From Chitinophagaceae bacterium UBA3430 (GTDB lineage: Bacteria > Bacteroidota > Bacteroidia > Chitinophagales > Chitinophagaceae): a stretch of DNA of 19,560 nucleotides. The position numbers and the translations under genes were made by a program. The stretch spans positions 1 to 19,560 of the forward strand of contig DFST01000089.1 in NCBI GenBank assembly GCA_002378975.1. Direction: 5' to 3'. The notes beneath the pieces were generated by a model, which worked only from the letters and a program-made list of their open reading frames with translations, searched no databases and was not told the origin of the DNA. Positions 14,692-19,560 of this stretch are shown here, one piece after another. Numbering within the stretch: position 1 is the stretch's first letter; each line of letters starts with the position of its first letter.

Positions 14692-17600
14692 CTACTGCGC
14701 TAAGGATATCCGAACCTGAACCCCGCCGCGGGTATTCGTAATGGGGAACGAGCTACTGATCTTAGGAATGTTCCGGTTCTGCTCAAAGTAGAGCTTCAGA
14801 TTGACCCGGTTGTTCAACACATAGTCGATCGACGGTGCCAGTCGGATCACTTTCTGTCCGCCCGTACCAAATGCAGTTCCCTGATCCAATTTGCTATTGG
14901 CCGTAGCGTCATCGCGCAAGCTGAAATCCATCCGGATGGTCACATCGTTATCCAACTTGGTGCCATTCTTGCCGATCTTCAGATTCTGGAAGAATGGCAA
15001 TCCTTTTTTACGCCAGTTGAATCCGAATGTATACTCGGTGCTTCGATTCTCCGCCAACTGATAATCGATCAAGCTCAAGCTCAGCTGTCGGCTTTTGCGC
15101 CACTCGAATCGAGTTGAGATCTGATTGGTAAAGGTCATATCCAATTCGATCAATGGCTCGAAAGCCTCTTGGATGGAAATGTTGGGCACCAGGAAGTACG
15201 GAATGAAATTGCCGGTCAAGGTATCGCGGAAAGACGGATACCCCACCCGCAACGGATCCGCAAACAACAGCGCCGTATTGAAGCTATTCATACTGAATGT
15301 GCTTCGATAACCGTGACGGATCGAGAAATTGGTAAAGATCTTATCCAATCCCGCAATGCGCGACAATCCTGTATAAGTAACCTTCCAGTTGGGCAACGGC
15401 TTGATGCCCGAAAATGGATTTGCGCGTAGGTTGGGGTTATTGTTGCGAACCGATCGAATGCTCAGCGGATCTTTATCTGTATAGGCCGCTAAGAAGGCAG
15501 GTATAACCACATCCTGCGCATAACGACCATACCCGCGCGCATAGCCATCGGCATCGACTCCAGATTGGTAGGGATTCAAGCCACCAAGCTTGCCCGAGAT
15601 CAATCGACGATTGGCCTCGAACGTCTTGAAGGTTTGAGATACCTGATTCGGATCAAATGGATCAAACAAGGTCTGGAAGGAGATATAACTGACGTTGAAC
15701 GAACCCATCGCGTATGGATTCAATCGGGTCAGTCCCGCCGAACCGGTGGTGTCTTTATAGAGTTCCGAATACTGTTTATCGAAGGTCTTGTCTAGATTCA
15801 GGTCGATGTTGAAATCTCGGAATGGCGTTACCTGTGCGGTCAGGTTCAACCGTTGATTGTACCGCTGCTGGATCATGGCACTCACCAACGAATCGCGCGA
15901 AAGCAATCCTTTCGAACCAAATCGATTGATCCAACTCGTGTCCGGCTGATAACCGAATATATAAGATAATCCAGGCTGTCCACTTCGGAGATTACTTCCA
16001 AGTAGCACCGTGCTATCCATGTAACCGGGCAAGCTGGTTCCAAAATCTTCGGTGTATTGAATCCCAACCCGCTTGAGGGAGGTCGCCAATTGGGCAATGA
16101 AAGAAGGAACGGCACCTACTTCCGGCAACGGCTTCATTACCTTGGGCAGTTTGGGCTTCTTGATCTTGCGTTTCTTAATGCGAATCACCTTTCCTTTCTT
16201 ATTTCGAATGGTGTCGTATCGATACTTAGGACCATCCTCTCCCGACTGCATCTCGCTATTGCTTTTCGGACGACCACTGCCTGCATCTGCTTGCTCCCGA
16301 TTTTTCTTATTGCCTGCACCTGCCTTATCCCCTTTTTCACCCTTACCACCTTTCCCATCGGCCCCAATCGATCCCCCACTATTCTGGTTTTGACCAGCAG
16401 TAGATCCGGCATAAACAGCACGTAGAAAACGAGACTTGTTGTAGAGATCTTCGAATTTCAACTCGCCGTTCAAACTACGAGTTTGCGTATTGGATAAGGT
16501 ATTCCCCAAGGGACGAGCCAATAACGACGCCGCCAACCAATTGTATTTGGTGTTGTAACTGGCACGCACCGACGTCCAGCTCAAGAACGGAATCTTGGCA
16601 GTAGGTACATTGTAGTTGATGGTGACATCCTGCGCGTAATTCGTATTGCGTCCACCTTTGAACAGATTCTGGCGGACAGAATCTTTTTTCGTCTTGGTAT
16701 CGATTCGTCCCGCGGGCTCATCGATGCGCGCGTTGTTGATGGCATTGAAGTCGATGGATATTGAGCGAGTCAGATTCCATTGCAAGACATAATAACGATC
16801 GAAGGTGAAATACTTATTGTAGGTCTCAGGGATTTGATAAGGACCGCCGCCAACATTACGGGGACGCGTAGCCCCAAACTGACGGAATACATCCGCCCGG
16901 AAACTCATCTGAGCCGGCGCGTAATTGAAGTTAAAGTCTTTGATCCAGGCCAACCAAGGCGAATTCGACTTGATCATCTTCCGGAATGGCTCAATGGGTT
17001 GCACTTGAGGCGCATACGCATAACCGATCGCTCCACGGGTACGACGCATCTCATCACGTTCAATGAGCGGATTGTGGCTCATCGTTTGGATGTAGGAGTA
17101 ATTCAACTCGAAATTGGACAGTGACCAGATCTTTGGTTTTTTGCCATCGGTTTTCAACTTCTTCACGTTGGTGAAGTTGAGGGTCTTGATGGTCGTTACA
17201 TCTTGCGCATCGTTTTTGATGGAATCGCGCTTATCCGAAGCAGCTTGACGAAGCTTTTCTTTCAAAACCAAGTCCAGATCATAGGGATCGTACTCCGGCG
17301 TGCTGCTGCGATGACTGATCGCAGCATACATAGGAAGTTGTAAGCCCAGCTTCTTGGGTGTCAATTTGCCGAGCTCCAAGCTCAAGGAAGCATCAACGGT
17401 ATAGACATCTTCCCGACTCCGTTCATTCACACGCTGTTCCAACGTACCGAAGCCACGAGAACGTGCGGTACCGGAAAGTGACAAGGTGCCCAGATCGGCG
17501 AGTTTGATATCGGTACGGGCCAAGGCCGACCAACCGCCGCGTTCATCCAACTGCTGCAAGCGAAGCTCGTTGAACCATACTTCCGTACACAGCGCTTCTT

Positions 17601-19560
17601 GCGTCACGTTCTCCACGCCCAACAACATACCGCGCACTTCGCCCAGATTCGGATTTCCGAGGATGGCATAGGTTCGACCGTTCGGCAAGGTCTCCTTAAA
17701 ATATTGAGAGGGAGCCACACCCAATTTATTCCGTCGAGTTTTCAGATCGGTCAGGTCCGACAGATCAAAATCCAAGTTGTTCTCTGCGGGCCAGATCTTA
17801 AAACTATCCCGCTCACCAAAAGGCGTAACCTTCAAGGGGATCTTCACTTCATAATAGTTGCCGGAGAAATCGTTTCCAATCCGCACCACCGCGTTCAGAT
17901 CGCCGAATGCGATCGGATCTCGGCCCTGAACCTCTTCGGCATGGATGAACATGGACAACCGGGCATACTGACGCATGTCGATGTTCATGTTCTTGAATAT
18001 ACCACGAGCATCGCGCATGGCCAGTCCGCATACCTGCATGCTCACCGATTGCTCGTTGAGGAATAGGGCTACGTTGTTGTTGCTCAATTGCTGCTGACGC
18101 TCAATGCCTGGTGGGATGCGGTACACGATAGGCTGACGCTGATCGTTCTCCTCCACATTTACGGCCAGCACGTTAACTTCTACCGGATCTGGTTGGGGAA
18201 CAGGCGTGTAATTGCCCGTGGTATCAATGTCATTGCGATACTTGCGCCACTGATTGCGCACCAATTCCAATTTTCCGAAACGCATAACCACCGAATCCTG
18301 AAATCCGGTCATGAACATCCGAATAAAGCGAATCGATTTGAAGTCGGGTATATTACCCACTTTGCGTTGATACTGCTCAACCGGAATGCGAAACAAATAC
18401 CAGCGCTCGGTACGCGACTGGCCATTCGCCAGTGTAACCGTCGGGGTACGGACATCGGTAATGTAGTTAGTCCCCACGCCCATATTCGGCAAAATGTCGA
18501 CCCGATACTGAAAATACTCCTCCACCTCGTTCATCGTATTGTCGCGGTTCAATTCCTCCGCATCTGGATATTGGGTGAAGGCATTTACGAATTGAGAATT
18601 GTTGTTGGCGATGGGTGAGTTCCCGTGCGGATTGTTGATGTTCTTGTACCGCTGCAGAATGCCTGCCACGGGCGACTGGTCAAAGGAAACATCGCGATAC
18701 GCTTTGAAATTATCGCCCGAAGGGTCATTCAAGGCTTGCTGGTAAATGCGGGATCCGGTGCCGAAATTGGTTTGCAAGCCTGTCAGATACATCTGGAATT
18801 TTGACTTTTCATTTTCATCGGTCAATCCGTCAAATCCTACGTCTTGGTATTGACGATCATCCGGATTGGTGCTGAAAGCATTGGTTACCTGCAAGGGGAT
18901 CGAAGGGACTTTACCCCAGACCGTAGAACTGTCAACCCGCGCATTATTCGTAGGCGTAGGCAATCCATTCTCATATTGACGTTTTCCATCACGCAAGATG
19001 TCTTCCGCAATATTACCCAGGTTGAAATATAGTTGACCACCATTGGGATTTCCGGTATTCGTCAGATAGGGATCCTGCAACCAGAATTCGATGTACTCAA
19101 TATTGCCGGTTTCAAAATCGGTCTGATCGATGTTGCGCATGAGTCCGCCCCAGGCTTGACGCGGATTCAACAACCGACCATTCGCATCCACGCGTGTGTT
19201 GCGGGTTTCAAAATTATATGGCCCCCGATCTTTCGGATAGAATGCCAAGTCAAAAGTGGTCAACAATCCTTCGCCAAATTGAGTACTTCGACGCGGGAAG
19301 ATTTCTTTTTGTAATACCTGACGGGTTTCGGGTCTGGACAATTCCTCCAAATTGTTTTGCAACGGATTGTTGGAGTTGCGACGCTCCTGCAAGATCGGCT
19401 CGATGTTGTACCATGCCAACTTCGCCCGATTGAATCCGGATCCCAGGTCGTTGTTCAACGCTGCTTCAGGAAACAGCCCATTGTTTTGCGGGATGGAAGC
19501 CAGCGTCCAGTTGATCAACGGGAATCGCAGATCGATACCGGCTCGAGAACCTTCGAAATC
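14692..19560 (-). CDS. sprA: T9SS outer-membrane translocon protein SprA (5' end beyond the window)
   Basis: SprA (Sov in Porphyromonas) is the giant beta-barrel pore of the type IX secretion system and is needed for gliding where present. The frame is open to the right edge of the window, giving 1622 codons plus the stop; the family is around 2,300-2,500 residues, so the N-terminal third lies outside. The leftmost TTG-initiated frame at 19518 is internal: in-frame codons continue upstream. Recognisable SprA stretches include the repeated motif region with EVWFNELRLQQLDERGGWSA, KLADLGTLSLSGT, RGFGTLEQRVNER, and PEYDPYDLDL, and alternating hydrophobic/aromatic strands to the end, finishing in a strand RGGVQVRISLAQ expected for a barrel. 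A Gly/Lys-rich low-complexity segment interrupts it (16114-16390). Convergent with the small secreted-protein gene. Its own promoter is outside the window. Confidence 0.95.
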   Translation of the reverse strand, partial: DFEGSRAGIDLRFPLINWTLASIPQNNGLFPEAALNNDLGSGFNRAKLAWYNIEPILQERRNSNNPLQNNLEELSRPETRQVLQKEIFPRRSTQFGEGLLTTFDLAFYPKDRGPYNFETRNTRVDANGRLLNPRQAWGGLMRNIDQTDFETGNIEYIEFWLQDPYLTNTGNPNGGQLYFNLGNIAEDILRDGKRQYENGLPTPTNNARVDSSTVWGKVPSIPLQVTNAFSTNPDDRQYQDVGFDGLTDENEKSKFQMYLTGLQTNFGTGSRIYQQALNDPSGDNFKAYRDVSFDQSPVAGILQRYKNINNPHGNSPIANNNSQFVNAFTQYPDAEELNRDNTMNEVEEYFQYRVDILPNMGVGTNYITDVRTPTVTLANGQSRTERWYLFRIPVEQYQRKVGNIPDFKSIRFIRMFMTGFQDSVVMRFGKLELVRNQWRKYRNDIDTTGNYTPVPQPDPVEVNVLAVNVEENDQRQPIVYRIPPGIERQQQLSNNNVALFLNEQSVSMQVCGLAMRDARGIFKNMNIDMRQYARLSMFIHAEEVQGRDPIAFGDLNAVVRIGNDFSGNYYEVKIPLKVTPFGERDSFKIWPAENNLDFDLSDLTDLKTRRNKLGVAPSQYFKETLPNGRTYAILGNPNLGEVRGMLLGVENVTQEALCTEVWFNELRLQQLDERGGWSALARTDIKLADLGTLSLSGTARSRGFGTLEQRVNERSREDVYTVDASLSLELGKLTPKKLGLQLPMYAAISHRSSTPEYDPYDLDLVLKEKLRQAASDKRDSIKNDAQDVTTIKTLNFTNVKKLKTDGKKPKIWSLSNFELNYSYIQTMSHNPLIERDEMRRTRGAIGYAYAPQVQPIEPFRKMIKSNSPWLAWIKDFNFNYAPAQMSFRADVFRQFGATRPRNVGGGPYQIPETYNKYFTFDRYYVLQWNLTRSISIDFNAINNARIDEPAGRIDTKTKKDSVRQNLFKGGRNTNYAQDVTINYNVPTAKIPFLSWTSVRASYNTKYNWLAASLLARPLGNTLSNTQTRSLNGELKFEDLYNKSRFLRAVYAGSTAGQNQNSGGSIGADGKGGKGEKGDKAGAGNKKNREQADAGSGRPKSNSEMQSGEDGPKYRYDTIRNKKGKVIRIKKRKIKKPKLPKVMKPLPEVGAVPSFIAQLATSLKRVGIQYTEDFGTSLPGYMDSTVLLGSNLRSGQPGLSYIFGYQPDTSWINRFGSKGLLSRDSLVSAMIQQRYNQRLNLTAQVTPFRDFNIDLNLDKTFDKQYSELYKDTTGSAGLTRLNPYAMGSFNVSYISFQTLFDPFDPNQVSQTFKTFEANRRLISGKLGGLNPYQSGVDADGYARGYGRYAQDVVIPAFLAAYTDKDPLSIRSVRNNNPNLRANPFSGIKPLPNWKVTYTGLSRIAGLDKIFTNFSIRHGYRSTFSMNSFNTALLFADPLRVGYPSFRDTLTGNFIPYFLVPNISIQEAFEPLIELDMTFTNQISTRFEWRKSRQLSLSLIDYQLAENRSTEYTFGFNWRKKGLPFFQNLKIGKNGTKLDNDVTIRMDFSLRDDATANSKLDQGTAFGTGGQKVIRLAPSIDYVLNNRVNLKLYFEQNRNIPKISSSFPITNTRGGVQVRISLAQ
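16114..16390 (-). repeat. Gly/Lys-rich low-complexity insert in SprA
   Basis: About 90 codons encode a glycine- and charge-rich stretch: a collagen-like GADGKGGKGEKGDKAGAG run, a polar E/S/G part, then a strongly basic part (NKKGKVIRIKKRKIKKPKLPK) before the chain returns to barrel-like sequence at EVGAVPSF. It is seen directly in the translation. It is probably a flexible loop on one side of the barrel; which side is not readable here. Confidence 0.75.

Noticed and set aside
17599..18618. Several + strand frames of 150-180 codons
   Set aside because: All are antisense to sprA, whose reading frame is unbroken and recognisable; they are shadows.

Overview
The window comes from a free-living member of the Bacteroidota, most likely the Chitinophagia/Saprospiria side of the phylum (the class-level guess is weak). 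The evidence is a large C-terminal part of SprA (type IX secretion translocon), two secreted proteins ending in the type B gliding-motility C-terminal domain (CHU_C/TIGR04131), a PorE-like TPR/PD40/OmpA protein, start sites without Shine-Dalgarno sequences, and several copies of the Bacteroidota -7 promoter box (TAnnTTTG). No rRNA, tRNA, CRISPR array, insertion sequence or phage gene was seen. Coding density is high and all genes look intact apart from the two cut by the window edges.

Layout on the + strand, left to right: the 3' part of folD (1-837); queE (842-1450); a PorE-like OmpA-family protein (1502-3421); dprA (3459-4559); a first type B T9SS cargo protein overlapping dprA by 4 nt (4556-6604); guaB with a good promoter (6644-8134). 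On the - strand follows a SIMPL-domain membrane protein (8141-8872), divergent from lnt (8968-10566, TTG start). The + strand resumes with a second type B cargo protein with PKD domains and tandem repeats (10639-13260), a YdfG-like short-chain dehydrogenase overlapping it by 4 nt (13257-14027), and a small secreted protein of unknown function (14145-14630) ending in a clear intrinsic terminator (14650-14677). The rest, on the - strand, is sprA (14692-19560), cut at its 5' end by the window edge.

Functionally, the window mixes housekeeping genes (one-carbon metabolism, 7-deazaguanine synthesis, DNA uptake/recombination, GMP synthesis, lipoprotein acylation) with cell-surface export. SprA is the outer-membrane pore of type IX secretion; the two cargo proteins carry the C-terminal signal that sends type B substrates through that pore; the 1502-3421 protein has the domain order of the T9SS accessory protein PorE; Lnt acylates lipoproteins such as those of the T9SS. 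This co-location is suggestive but not proof of a dedicated operon.

The most interesting non-coding signal is a recurrent TAnnTTTG-like box placed only 3-5 nt before the start codon of up to six genes, including all three genes that use GTG or TTG starts. If these boxes are real -7 elements, transcription would begin at or very near the start codon, giving leaderless or nearly leaderless mRNAs. I found no clearly new multi-gene system; most of the window is ordinary Bacteroidota chromosome.
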